From Kitasatospora terrestris (GTDB lineage Bacteria > Actinomycetota > Actinomycetes > Streptomycetales > Streptomycetaceae), in contig NZ_BAABIS010000001.1 of the NCBI RefSeq assembly GCF_039542905.1, positions 1,302,001 to 1,366,000 of the forward strand: a stretch of DNA of 64,000 nt. The letters are read 5' to 3'. The position numbers and the translations under genes were made by a program. Shown here piece by piece: positions 52,645-62,101 of the stretch. Within the stretch, counting starts at the first letter, position 1. The number at the start of each line of letters is the position of its first letter. The notes under the pieces are model-generated. The model was not told the DNA's origin. It saw only the letters and a program-made list of their open reading frames with translations, and searched no databases.

Positions 52645-54572
52645 CCACCGCCCTGCGCCCGGCGCCCCTGCTCGGCCCCGGACTGCCGGCCTCCTGGCCC
52701 TGGCAGCGCTGGGCCGACGCCCTCGGCCCCGGCATCCTGCTCGCCGCCCGCTCCGGCCACGACGCCGACTGGGAGCGTGCCGCCCTCGACCGGGCCCGCG
52801 CCGAGGACCGCGCCCTGCTCTCCCTCCGGCTCACCGCCCAGGAGATCCTGATCGGCCCGCTGTGGACGCCCAGCACCGACCGCGGCTGCGCGGGCTGCGC
52901 CGAACGAGCCGACCGGGCCCGCCGGTTGGAGCCCGAGCAGCGGTTCGTCCGGCAGCGCGCCGACCGCGAGACATCCCCGCACCGCCCGGCCGCCGCCACC
53001 CGCGAAGCCCGCGCCCTACCGCCCTGGCTGGCCGCCACCGTCGAGACCCTGCTGGCCAACCTCGCCGCCCGCGACGCCGAACCCGGCACGGCCACCGCCG
53101 TCACCGCCGACGGCCGGACCAGCCGCCACCGGGTCGCCCGCGACCACGGCTGTACCGTCTGCGGCGACCCCCCACCCGCGTTGCTCGCCGACACCGCACC
53201 GCCGCCCGCCCGGCCCACAGCGCCCCGGCCGACCCCCGCCCGGCTGCCGCTGCGCGGTCCGGTCGCCCCGTTCGACCTCGACCCGGCCCGGATGCGCGCC
53301 TCGCTCGCCGACCCGCGCTTCGGCCCGATCACCCGCACCACCCGGCACGCCGCCGGTACGTACCCGATCACCGAGACCGAACTGCTCGCCGGCACCCCCG
53401 CCGGTATGGGCCGCGCCGGATCCTTCCGCGAGGCCGAGGCGATCTCCGTCCTGGAGGCGTACGAGCGCACCGCCGGGTACCCGCACCACACCCCGCTGCT
53501 GCCTGGCCGCACCTACCGCGAACTCGGCGGCCCGGCCCTCGACCCGGCGACCCTCGGCCACCACACCGAGGCCCAACTCGCCTCCCCGCACAGCCGGCTG
53601 CGCCGCTGGACCCCGGACACCCGGCTGGACTGGGTCTGGTCCCACCCGCTCGACGGCGGGGCGCCCCGGCTCGTCCCCGCCGAGATCGGCTTCTTCCGCT
53701 ACCGGTACGACCTGCGCCCGTACGGCGAGGGATCGGACGCCGGCCGCAACTGCTTCCTGGAGTCCTCCAGCGGCAGCGCCCTCGGCTCCGGCTACGAGGA
53801 AGCCGCACTGCACGCCCTGCTCGAACTCGCCGAGCGCGACGCCTTCCTGCTCGCCTGGCACCGCGCCCGGCCACTGCCCGCACTCGACCCGGCGGCCATC
53901 CGCGACCCCGCCAGCCGGATGATGCTCCGGCTCGCCGACGAGCACGGCTACGACGTCCACCTGCTGGTCATCACCGACCAGTTGGCACTGCCCACGGTAT
54001 GGGCGCTGGCCGTCAACCGCCGCCGCGCACTGCCCGCCAGCTTCAGCACCGCCGGCTGCCACCCCGACCCGGAGCAGGCCGTCCGCGCCGCGCTGTGGGA
54101 GCTCACCCAGATGGTCAGCGGCGGCCTGGCCTGGGATCCCGACGAGTACCAACACACCGTCGACGACCCGTGGTCCATCCAGACCATCGCCGAGCACTGG
54201 CGGCGCTACACCTTCCCCGAGCTGCTCCCCCGCGTGGAGCGCGTCCTCGGCGGGCCGACCACCACCCCCGCCGAGGCGTTCCCGGACTGGCCGCACGCCC
54301 TGGTACGGGCCGCCCGAGGCGACGTCCGCGGCGCCCTCGACCACGTCGCCGGGCTCTACGACGCCGCCGGGCTGCGGCAGATCCTGATCGTCGACCAGTC
54401 CACCCCCGAGCAAACCGCGCACGGCATGACCGCCGTCAAGGCCGTGGTCCCCGGCATCGTCCCCATGTGCTTCGGCCACGCCCAACAGCGCCTCGCCGGA
54501 CTGCCTCGCCTGCTCGACACCCTGGACGCCGACGAACGCGACCTGCCCTTCGACCCCCACCCCTTCCCGTGA
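52641..54572 (+). CDS. YcaO cyclodehydratase (TbtG-like)
   Basis: 643 residues. Residues 1-200 contain two Cys pairs, RGCAGCAER and HGCTVCGDPP, that could bind zinc. The YcaO domain follows: FREAEAISVLEAYERTAG for the first ATP-binding Glu region, SSGSALGSGYEEAALHALLE and LAERDAFLLAWHR for the second. It ends PFDPHPFP, the PxPxP C-terminus of azoline-forming YcaO proteins. It uses ATP to convert Cys, and possibly Ser/Thr, to azolines. It is the only YcaO in the cluster. Confidence 0.93.
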   Translation: MTTALRPAPLLGPGLPASWPWQRWADALGPGILLAARSGHDADWERAALDRARAEDRALLSLRLTAQEILIGPLWTPSTDRGCAGCAERADRARRLEPEQRFVRQRADRETSPHRPAAATREARALPPWLAATVETLLANLAARDAEPGTATAVTADGRTSRHRVARDHGCTVCGDPPPALLADTAPPPARPTAPRPTPARLPLRGPVAPFDLDPARMRASLADPRFGPITRTTRHAAGTYPITETELLAGTPAGMGRAGSFREAEAISVLEAYERTAGYPHHTPLLPGRTYRELGGPALDPATLGHHTEAQLASPHSRLRRWTPDTRLDWVWSHPLDGGAPRLVPAEIGFFRYRYDLRPYGEGSDAGRNCFLESSSGSALGSGYEEAALHALLELAERDAFLLAWHRARPLPALDPAAIRDPASRMMLRLADEHGYDVHLLVITDQLALPTVWALAVNRRRALPASFSTAGCHPDPEQAVRAALWELTQMVSGGLAWDPDEYQHTVDDPWSIQTIAEHWRRYTFPELLPRVERVLGGPTTTPAEAFPDWPHALVRAARGDVRGALDHVAGLYDAAGLRQILIVDQSTPEQTAHGMTAVKAVVPGIVPMCFGHAQQRLAGLPRLLDTLDADERDLPFDPHPFP

Positions 54573-56188
54573 CCGCCCACCCGGCCGCCGCCCCCACCAA
54601 CGGCTCTGCGGCCAGCCCCGCAGCCGGCCCGACCGCCCACGCGGCATCCAGCCCGGTGCCCGGCCCGGCGGCCGGCCCAGCTCTCAGCCCGGGTCTCCGC
54701 CGCGCCGCCAGCCCGTCGGCAGTCCCTGCAGTCGGCCCGGCCGTCAGCCCGGCCGAGGCGCTCGCGTTCAGCTACCGGCAGGGGCCGGGCAAGCGGCTGC
54801 TCGGCGAGCAGCGTGCCATCGACGACGCCGCCCCGACCACCGCGTTCCAGCCGCCCCCGGACGCGCGCGGCAGCACCGGCACGCCACTGCCCGGCGACCT
54901 GTACGAGCTCCTCGCCGCCACCCCCTTCCCGGAGCCGCTGCACCACCCCGCCGACCCGCTGGGCACGGCGCTGGCCACCGCCTTCGGCCTGCAGCGGCGC
55001 GAGCCCGATCACCAGTTCCCCGACCATCGGGCCACCGCCTCCGGCCGGGCCCGCCACCCCGTGCACGTCCTGCTCGGCGGCCCGGGCGGCATCCGCCGCT
55101 ACCTCGACCCGTACCGCCGGGCCCTGGTCGACCTCACCTCGCCGCCGCCCGGCCAGTCGGCCGACAACCGTATCCGGCTGGTGCTCGCCGCGCGCTACTC
55201 CGATCTGCCCGCCGGGTACGGCAGTCTGCGGTTCGCGGTCTGCGAGGCGGAGCTCGGCGTCAATCTGCGGGCGTGGGCGGTCACCGCCGAGGCCTTCGGC
55301 GTCCCCGGCCGCATCGAGGCCGACTCCAGGCCCGCCAAGCAGCTGCTCGCCGACGCTGGGCCGGGCCGCTGGAGTGCCCCGCTGTCCGTCGCACTGACCG
55401 CCCACCGGCTCGGACCCGCTCACCCACTGCCCGGGACGCCGCCCGCGCCCGCCGACCCCGCCCGGTTCACCACCGACGACCCGGACGCCGAGGACTGCCG
55501 GGCCCTCAGCCGCTGCCGGACCAGCTCGCCCACCGGTCCGCTGACCGGCATCCCGGCGCACGCCACCGCCCCCGGTCCCAGCTGGGCCGACGTCCTGTGG
55601 CGGCGCTCCGCGGGCCGGGTGCCTGGCCGCCGGTACGGTTTCGCCCTGCGCCCGGCGCCCGTCGCCGAACCCGCCCTGCGCGACCTGCTGGCCTGGGCGG
55701 CGGTCCCGCCGCCGGACACCCTGCTGGCGCGCATCGCCGAGCGGATCCGCCGTACCGTCGTCCTCCAGGGCGTCGCCGGCCTCCCCGACGGCGCCTACCG
55801 CCTGACCGACGGCCGGCTCACCGCCCACCGGCCCGGCCCCGGCCTGCCCGCCCGCCTCGAACCCGGCTTCGGCCGGCCCGACGGCCCGGACACCGGCATC
55901 GCCCTGCGGCACGCCTCGGTGCTGTACGTCCACAGCGCCGAACCCGCCGCCCTGGTCGAGGAGTTCGGCCCCGCCGCACCTGCTCTCACCGCGCAGTGGT
56001 GCGGCTGGGCCGCGCACGGCCTGTGCCTGGCCGCCGCCGCCCACGGCCTGGTCGCCCGGCCGGCCCGCTCCTACGACGAACACCACCTGCAGCCCCTGCT
56101 GGGGCTCGACCGCAAGGAGGTCCCGGTCTTCATGACTGTCTGCGGCACCCCCCGGTACACCGGGCCGCTCTGGGACCTGCGCGGATGA
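54569..56188 (+). CDS. SagB-like azoline dehydrogenase (TbtE-like)
   Basis: 539 residues from GTG 54569. After a low-complexity Ala/Pro/Ser N-terminus of about 65 residues come two nitroreductase-like halves: FGLQRREPDHQFPDHRATAS, HPVHVLLGGPGGIRRYLDPY, PSWADVLWRRSAGRVPG, and AAHGLCLAAAAHGLVARPAR then TVCGTPRYTGPLWDLRG at the end. It would oxidise azolines made by the YcaO enzyme to azoles with FMN. Blocks are shared with the copy at 36212. Confidence 0.88.
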   Translation: MTAHPAAAPTNGSAASPAAGPTAHAASSPVPGPAAGPALSPGLRRAASPSAVPAVGPAVSPAEALAFSYRQGPGKRLLGEQRAIDDAAPTTAFQPPPDARGSTGTPLPGDLYELLAATPFPEPLHHPADPLGTALATAFGLQRREPDHQFPDHRATASGRARHPVHVLLGGPGGIRRYLDPYRRALVDLTSPPPGQSADNRIRLVLAARYSDLPAGYGSLRFAVCEAELGVNLRAWAVTAEAFGVPGRIEADSRPAKQLLADAGPGRWSAPLSVALTAHRLGPAHPLPGTPPAPADPARFTTDDPDAEDCRALSRCRTSSPTGPLTGIPAHATAPGPSWADVLWRRSAGRVPGRRYGFALRPAPVAEPALRDLLAWAAVPPPDTLLARIAERIRRTVVLQGVAGLPDGAYRLTDGRLTAHRPGPGLPARLEPGFGRPDGPDTGIALRHASVLYVHSAEPAALVEEFGPAAPALTAQWCGWAAHGLCLAAAAHGLVARPARSYDEHHLQPLLGLDRKEVPVFMTVCGTPRYTGPLWDLRG

Positions 56189-57132
56189 GCGCCGAACTGC
56201 GCTGGCACAGCTGGCACCTGCACGTCCCGACCGCCGACCCGGCGGTGCTGGACCGGGTCCTGCTGGCATGCGTCCCCGGCGCCCTCCGGATGGCCGGACC
56301 GTCCGCCGACGGCACGCCCCGCCCCTGGTTCTACCTCCGCTACTGGCAGCGCGGCCCCCACCTGCGCCTGCGCATAGCCGATCTGACTGAAAATCAGGCA
56401 GACGACGTGGAGGCAGAACTGGCGCGCAGCCTGGCCGAGGTCGAGAACGCCCTGCCCGTCGAAGGCCGCCTCACCGCGGCCGGCTACGCCGAGCTGGCCG
56501 CCCCGCTCGCCGCGCTCGGCGAGTACGGCTCCAGCCTCCCGGCCGGCGAGCTGCTCACCCCAGGTGTCCACCGCGCCGCGTACGAGCCGGAGGTGGAGCG
56601 CTACGGCGGGCCGGACGCGATGGCTGCCGCCGAGCAGCTGTTCCACGTCTCCAGTGTGGTCTGCCTGCGAGCCTGCGCCGCCCGAGCAGGGCAGGCCGGG
56701 CGCGGCCGGACCCTGCTGGACGGGCTCGAACTGCTCGCCGCGGCGCTGCCTGCCTGGCCCGACCAGGAGGAGTTCCTGCACGCCAACACTGCAGGCTGGC
56801 GCGCCCTGCTCAACACCACGCCGCCCGACCCGGCCGCCCTCCAGGCCAAGGCCGAGGCACTGCTGCCGTGCGCCCCGGCGCTGCGGCGGCTCGCCGCCGG
56901 GGAGTCGGGCCGCTGGTCGCCGTTCACCCGGCGGCTCGCCGTGGCTACCGCCGCCCTCGCCGCCGACCTCGGCCCGGGGCGGGCCCGCCAGATCCTCGCC
57001 TCGCACCTGCACATGGCCCACAACCGGCTCGGCCTGGGCCTCGCCACGGAGGCGCAGCTCGCCATGATTTTGCTTTCCCTTGGGGTAGTTGACTGTACGT
57101 CAGGCCTGCCCGGAGCCGTCGCCCGAACCTAG
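56185..57132 (+). CDS. SpaB_C-type protein, glutamate elimination (TbtC-like)
   Basis: 315 residues from ATG 56185. Hallmarks of the thiopeptide-type SpaB C-terminal domain: WHSWHLHVPTADPAVLD, PWFYLRYWQRGPHLRLRIAD, YEPEVERYGGPDAMAAAEQL and HLHMAHNRLGLGLATEAQ. It eliminates glutamate from glutamylated Ser/Thr to give dehydroalanine or dehydrobutyrine, completing the LanB reaction. An AT-richer stretch occurs near the 3' end (about 57060-57100), which may include the promoter of the next gene. Confidence 0.9.
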   Translation: MSAELRWHSWHLHVPTADPAVLDRVLLACVPGALRMAGPSADGTPRPWFYLRYWQRGPHLRLRIADLTENQADDVEAELARSLAEVENALPVEGRLTAAGYAELAAPLAALGEYGSSLPAGELLTPGVHRAAYEPEVERYGGPDAMAAAEQLFHVSSVVCLRACAARAGQAGRGRTLLDGLELLAAALPAWPDQEEFLHANTAGWRALLNTTPPDPAALQAKAEALLPCAPALRRLAAGESGRWSPFTRRLAVATAALAADLGPGRARQILASHLHMAHNRLGLGLATEAQLAMILLSLGVVDCTSGLPGAVART

Positions 57133-57248
57133 ACTTTCCCCGCCGTACCCGGAGGCGTCCGGGGCCGGTCGCACCGCAGGGGCCGGCCTACCCGCCGGAG
57201 CAGCAGCACGTGAAACACGGGGATGCCCACAAGGCAGAAAGGTGTCAC

Positions 57249-57983
57249 ATGACCCTGTACTCCAGTGGAATCGTGCAGCCGACACCAATCACGGCTGCCC
57301 GAACCTCCACGACGGTCCGCGCGGCGGCGGACCGGTTCGCCCAGTACGAGAGCGCCACCGGTAGACGCGCGGTCAGCGCCACCCTCGCCGACCTGCTGCG
57401 CAGCGCCCGGACCGCGGTGATCTGGCAGCGCAGTCCGGGTGCGGCGGCTCTCGACCTGTGGGACTTCGCGCTCGCCTGGCACGACTTCGACCGCCGCGCC
57501 CTGTTCGACCCGGAGGCTCTGGACAGCTGCCGGGAGCTGCTCGGTGGCCATCCGCTCGCCGAACACGTCCGGGTCGCCGAGACCGGCGGCGAACTCGACC
57601 GGCAGCTCGACGCGGTCCTGGTGGTGGATCGACGGGTCGCCGCGATGCTGCCCCGCACCCCCGAGAACGACCCGCCCACCCTGGTGATCGGGGACGCCGT
57701 GGTGGCCGAGGCCGTCGCGGCCGCTTTCGACCTGGTCTGGCCGTCCGCCCGCTGTCTGCGGCCCGCCAACCCGATCGACGAGATGCTGGAGAGCAACCTG
57801 AAGCGCGAGATCATCCGCCGGCTGGCGGAGGGCGAGAAGGACGAGGCCATCGCCCGCAGCCTGAACGTGTCCCTGCGCACCTGTCGCCGCCACATCGCGG
57901 ACATCATGAGCGCCACCGACGCGGTCAGCCGCTTCCAGGCGGGCTTCCGGATCGGCCAGGACACCCGGGTGGTGGCGTGGTGA
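57249..57983 (+). CDS. LuxR-type HTH regulator with PLD/TrmB-like sensor
   Basis: 244 residues from ATG 57249 with a GAAAGGTG site. The C-terminal 60 residues are a GerE/LuxR helix-turn-helix (IIRRLAEGEKDEAIARSLNV followed by LRTCRRHIADIM). The N-terminal part resembles the phospholipase-D-like sensor seen in TrmB-like Streptomyces regulators, including AVIWQRSPG and DAVLVVDRRVAAML. There is no receiver domain. It probably controls the RiPP cluster and is separated from the enzyme genes by 116 bases. Confidence 0.85.
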   Translation: MTLYSSGIVQPTPITAARTSTTVRAAADRFAQYESATGRRAVSATLADLLRSARTAVIWQRSPGAAALDLWDFALAWHDFDRRALFDPEALDSCRELLGGHPLAEHVRVAETGGELDRQLDAVLVVDRRVAAMLPRTPENDPPTLVIGDAVVAEAVAAAFDLVWPSARCLRPANPIDEMLESNLKREIIRRLAEGEKDEAIARSLNVSLRTCRRHIADIMSATDAVSRFQAGFRIGQDTRVVAW

Positions 57984-58921
57984 GCAGCGCACCCGGCGGG
58001 GCCATGAGCGGTCTCCGCCTGGACGACGTCGCCAAGACCTTCGGCGAGGTCCGCGCCGTCGACGGGATCAGCCTCGACCTGAAGCCCGGCGAGGTCACCG
58101 CCCTGCTCGGCCCGAACGGCGCGGGCAAGACGACGGTGATGGACCTGATCCTCGGCCTGCAGACCCCCGACCGGGGCACCGTCACCGTCCTCGGCGGCAC
58201 CCCGGCCGAGGCCGCCGCCCGCGGCGAGGTCGGCGCCGTCCTCCAGGACGGCGGCCTGCTGCACGACCTCACCGTCACCGAGACGCTGCGCTACTTCGCC
58301 TCGCTGCACCACGACCCGCTGCCGCTCGGCGAGGCCCTCGACCTGGCCGGCCTGCGGGCGGTCGCCCGCCGCCGGGTCGGCGCCTGCTCGGGCGGCGAAC
58401 GGCGCCGGCTGCACTTCGCGCTGGCGCTGCTCGGCCGCCCCCGCCTGCTGGTCCTCGACGAGCCCACCGCCGGTCTGGACGTCACCGGCCGCCGCCAGTT
58501 CTGGGACGCCGTCGGCCGGATCCCGAGCCGGCCCACCGTCCTGTTCGCCACCCACCACCTCGACGAGGCCGAGCAGTATGCGGAGCGCGTGGTGGTGATG
58601 GCCGCCGGCCGGATCGCCGCCGACGGCACCCCGGCCGAGATCCGCGGCCACGCCGCCGGGCGGGTGGTTAGCGCCCACTGGCCGGACGCCGACCTGGCCG
58701 CCCTGCGCGCGCTGCCGTCCGTCGACCGGGTCGAGCAGCGCGGCCCCACCGTCACCGTCCACACCCAGGACTCCGACCTGGTGGTGCGCCACCTCGCCGG
58801 TACGGCGGCCCGCGAGATCGAGGTGAGCTCCTCCGGGCTGGAGGAGGCCTTCCTCGCCCTGGCAGCGGCCGTCCCGCCGTCGCCCGCTGCCGTCCCGCCG
58901 TCCACCCGCACCCAGGACTGA
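57980..58921 (+). CDS. ABC transporter ATP-binding protein, forward arm
   Basis: 313 residues from GTG 57980 (GTGA overlap) or 305 from ATG 58004. Walker A GPNGAGKTTVM, signature CSGGERRRLHFAL (a variant with Cys before SGG), Walker B LLVLDEPTAGLD and H-loop FATHHLDEAEQ. With the permease at 58931 it forms a second ABC exporter in the cluster. It may handle export or immunity separately from the pair at 44592-46333. Confidence 0.93.
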   Translation: MSSAPGGAMSGLRLDDVAKTFGEVRAVDGISLDLKPGEVTALLGPNGAGKTTVMDLILGLQTPDRGTVTVLGGTPAEAAARGEVGAVLQDGGLLHDLTVTETLRYFASLHHDPLPLGEALDLAGLRAVARRRVGACSGGERRRLHFALALLGRPRLLVLDEPTAGLDVTGRRQFWDAVGRIPSRPTVLFATHHLDEAEQYAERVVVMAAGRIAADGTPAEIRGHAAGRVVSAHWPDADLAALRALPSVDRVEQRGPTVTVHTQDSDLVVRHLAGTAAREIEVSSSGLEEAFLALAAAVPPSPAAVPPSTRTQD

Positions 58922-58930
58922 GAGGCCTCC

Positions 58931-59686
58931 GTGTCCCTGCCGCTCCCCGTCGGCTCGCCGCTGCGCGGCTGCAACCGGACCGTCCTCGCCCTGGAGATCC
59001 GCCGGGTCCTGCGCAACGTGCGCACGGTGGTGCTGGTGATCGCGATGCCGACGTCCTTCTTCCTGCTCTACGGGCTGCCCAGCCGGGCGTCCGGCGGGCG
59101 ACCGCTGGCCCAGGTGATGGTCTCGATGGCCGCGTACGGCGCGATGGTCGGCGCGGCCGGCTGCGGCGCCGGCATCGCGGTCGAGCGGGCCCTCGGCTGG
59201 CAGCGACAGCTGCGGCTCACCCCGATGCGTCCGCTCGGCCAGGTCGCGGTCAAGGCGATCACCGCGATGGTGCTCGGACTCGTGTCGGTGGCAGCCCAGT
59301 TCGCGCTCGGCGCGGCCTTCGGCGTGCGGCTCGGCTGGGACGAGTGGCTGCTCGCCGCCGCCGCGGCCTGGCTGCCCTCACTGCTGTTCGCGGTCCTCGG
59401 CCTGCTGTGCGGGTTGCTGCTGCCCTCCGAGAACGTGATGCAGCTGGCCGGCCCCGGCCTCGCCCTGCTCGCGGTCTTCGGCGGCCTGTTCATCCCGCTG
59501 GAGGTGCTGCCCCAAGTCCTGCGCGATCTGGCGCCGTTCACCCCGGCGTACGGCTCGGGCGCGCTCGCCCGGGCCGCGGTCTCCGGCGGCGAAGTCCTGG
59601 TGCCGGTGGCGGGCCTGGCCACCTGGACGGTCCTGTTCGGGGCCCTCGCGGTGTGGCGGCTGCGCCGCGACATCCGCCGCGTCTGA
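58931..59686 (+). CDS. ABC-2 type transporter permease, forward arm
   Basis: 251 residues from GTG 58931. Six predicted transmembrane helices; RVLRNVRTVVLVIAMPTSFF at the start, RQLRLTPMRPLGQVAVKAIT, and LFIPLEVLPQVLRDLAPFTP correspond to ABC-2 permeases of the YadH/DrrB type. It lies 9 bases after the ATPase stop. Last gene of the forward arm, followed by a hairpin. Confidence 0.92.
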   Translation: MSLPLPVGSPLRGCNRTVLALEIRRVLRNVRTVVLVIAMPTSFFLLYGLPSRASGGRPLAQVMVSMAAYGAMVGAAGCGAGIAVERALGWQRQLRLTPMRPLGQVAVKAITAMVLGLVSVAAQFALGAAFGVRLGWDEWLLAAAAAWLPSLLFAVLGLLCGLLLPSENVMQLAGPGLALLAVFGGLFIPLEVLPQVLRDLAPFTPAYGSGALARAAVSGGEVLVPVAGLATWTVLFGALAVWRLRRDIRRV

Positions 59687-59702
59687 CGCCGCCTCCCCCG
59701 CC

Positions 59703-59732
59703 TCGGGCCGACCGCATCCCCGGCCGGCCCGA
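59703..59732. terminator. hairpin between convergent genes
   Basis: TCGGGCCG and CGGCCCGA pair over 8 bases with a 14-base loop, between the permease stop (59686) and the end of the reverse gene at 59771. Confidence 0.6.
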
Positions 59733-59770
59733 CCACACCGAGCCCTCTGCCTCACCCATCCGACGGCGGC

Positions 59771-60376
59771 TCAGAACACCGGCTCGCCGCTCTCCCAGAG
59801 CATCGCCGCCAGGTGGTGCGCGACCTGCGCGGTCGGCCGCTCGGTCACCTGCAGCACGTCGCCCGGACCGCCGGGCGCCTCCCGGGCCGCGCCCAGCAGG
59901 ACCACCGCGTCGGCCAGCAGCATCGACGGCACGAGGCCGGGCACCGTCCGGACGGTCACGCCCGCCCGGTGCAGGTCGTCCAGCGCCGCCCACTCCGCGG
60001 CCCGTTCCGGACGCCACGGCCGCTTGCCGCCGATCAGCAGCCGCACGTCCCTGCCCCGCCGGGCGCTCTCGGCGAGCGCCGCGATCAGCAGCCCGAGCCA
60101 GCAGCGGGGGCCGGGCGCGCTGTCCGCCGCCTCCACCAGCAGCACCCGCTGCCGGGCCTGCAGGACGGCCGCGTTCACCTGATGGGCCGCCAGCTCGTCG
60201 CCGTCGGGCCTGCGTTGCTCGACTCCACCGAACGCCGTCCCCAGCGACCGGGCCCAGCTGTAGGTGGCCTCGACAAGCTCTCCACTCTGATCGGGCGAGA
60301 TCACGGAACCCCCTCTGCTTCCGGTGGAGGTCTCCACGAGTCCTCCACCGGAATTATGCAGAGCCGAAGCGCTCAT
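59771..60376 (-). CDS. PLD/TrmB-like sensor protein without DNA-binding domain
   Basis: 201 residues if started at ATG 60376; GTG 60304, with an AGAGGGGG site, is the stronger alternative and gives 177. RQRVLLVEAADSAPGPRCWL and DVRLLIGGKRPWRPERAAEW, then VRTVPGLVPSMLLADAVVLL, resemble the sensor half of the LuxR-type regulator at 57249. No helix-turn-helix is visible. It may modulate that regulator by heterodimer formation. Confidence 0.65.
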   Translation of the reverse strand: MSASALHNSGGGLVETSTGSRGGSVISPDQSGELVEATYSWARSLGTAFGGVEQRRPDGDELAAHQVNAAVLQARQRVLLVEAADSAPGPRCWLGLLIAALAESARRGRDVRLLIGGKRPWRPERAAEWAALDDLHRAGVTVRTVPGLVPSMLLADAVVLLGAAREAPGGPGDVLQVTERPTAQVAHHLAAMLWESGEPVF

Positions 60377-60647
60377 ATGAACGAATGTCGGGGATTGTGA
60401 CTCGTCGAGCGGCAAGTGCCGAATAGTGACATGTACACACAACCAGCCGGGTATGCCCTTATTCCTCCGGATATACAGCTCTTGCGACTGCGCGCGCCCC
60501 GCCAGCCGCAGCCGAGAAGCCCCGGTCCGCCGGACGCTCCGACGCCCTGCCGATTCCCCCGCCGGGGCCGCCTCAAAAGCTCATCGCCCGGCCATGACCG
60601 CATGGTAAGAAACCTCAAATCGGGAGGGTTCAGGGAATTCGATGAGT
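60377..60647. other. intergenic region at the cluster edge
   Basis: 271 bases without a supported gene, AT-richer near 60377-60470, where the promoter of the reverse gene at 59771 probably lies. Confidence 0.4.
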
Positions 60648-61630
60648 TCAGGAACCGGGATCAACCGAGCGTATCTCGACCGTCCCGCCGGGCTTGAGCC
60701 GCTGCCACTGGTTCTGCAGGTGGTAGGTGGGCATGGGCCTGGCCACGTCGCGGGGATGCCGCAGGAGGTACCCGTCGACCGTGCCGAAGGTGTCGGCATA
60801 CGCCTCGATCGATCGCCGGACCCGGGCGGGCAGCGGCACGTCCCGGTACTCCCCGGCCTTGCGGTGCTTCAACGGGGCGTAGCGGCCGGTGGTCTGGTTG
60901 ACCTGTTCGGTGATGCGGTAGACGTCGTCGGCGACGATGTTGTTGACGTTCACCGCGAGGGCTTCGCCGTTGCGCAGGCCGGAGCCGCTCATCAGGTCGG
61001 CGACCAGCTGGAGCACCTCGTCGCCCGCGCCCCTGAGCGCGGCGAGCTGCTCCGGGGAGGGGATGACCGCGCGCTTGGGGTCGTACTGCGGCGGGACCAC
61101 GCCCTCGACCGGGTTCTCGTCGTAGATTCCCAGGCGGTGTGCGTCCAGCAGGATGGCGCGGAGCTTGTCGAAGACGTTCGACTGGGTGGCCAGGCCGACG
61201 CCGTTGCGCTCCATGTCCATGATGAACGCGTCGACGGCCTTGTGGTCGAAGGTGCCCATCCGCCGGCTCGCGAACGCCGGCAGCAGGTGGTGCTCGAGCA
61301 GCGAGTCGAGGTGGCGCACCGAGGCCGGCCCCAGGCCGCGCTGCGAGGTCCGCCACTCCGCCGCGTACTCGCGGAACTGCATCGGGCTGTACTTCTGGAT
61401 CCGGTCGATCCGGTGCTGCCCGTGCGGGTTGTGCTTGCGTTCCTGGTAGACCTCGGCGAGCCGGGCCTTCGCCTTGCCCTGGGTCGTGAAGCCGACTCCT
61501 CGGTCTGCCGCTCGGCCGCGTTGCGGTACCGGATCCTGTACTCGTGCGGGCACCGCGGCCACCGGCTCTCGGGGTGCTCGCACTCCTTGAAGAAGCTGCC
61601 CATGCCACGGATGAGGTTGATCGGCGCCAC
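60648..61630 (-). pseudogene. tyrosine-family site-specific integrase, frameshifted and truncated
   Basis: GTG 61630 with a GGAGGTCAG site starts a frame reading APINLIRGMGSFFKECEHPE then CPHEYRIRYRNAAERQTEES. Near 61495 the homology shifts frame and continues GFTTQGKAKARLAEVYQERK, a SAM-like core-binding domain (PASVRHLDSLLEHHLLPAF) and SGSGLRNGEALAVNVNNIVA, which contains the first catalytic Arg. The protein ends at 60648 before the HxLRH and Tyr motifs. The gene therefore has both a frameshift and a lost C-terminus and cannot be active. Confidence 0.88.
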
Positions 61631-62101
61631 TGGTACTGACCTCCGGGTCGCTTGCTGACCGTTTGCTGACCCCGGATGATCGGCCATGCCCCTGAGCACC
61701 GACTGACAGCAGCACAGCGGCCGGCTCGGCCAGGTCCACGACGGCTACCCGGGCGAGCGTCTGCCCGCTCCGGAGCTGCCGAACGTCGCACTGAAGCCGC
61801 GCGGAAACCGTCACTGACCTGCTCGTTCAATAGCCCGGGAAGAGGCGACGACGGCCACCAGCCGTGGAACCGCCCCCGTTGCGGACACCGGCGTACGGTG
61901 TCAGGAGAGCCCTCGGCCGAGGTCGGGCTGCTCACCGAAGGCGCCTCGCCCGGTTCGCTTCCCCGCACGTGTCCTGCGGCGTACGAGCAGATCGAGGCCG
62001 GCCTCCCGGCACGCTGCCGCACGACGGCGCTCGGGGCGCGGGCACCGGCCGGGTCGCACAGAATGGGGCGCAGGGGGTCGTGGTGTTGGGAGGTGGGAGG
62101 C
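61631..62101. other. intergenic region
   Basis: 471 bases without a supported gene. TTGCTGACC occurs twice within 11 bases near 61650, upstream of the integrase remnant. The right end has the GGGAGG site of the phosphatase gene at 62102. Confidence 0.45.
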
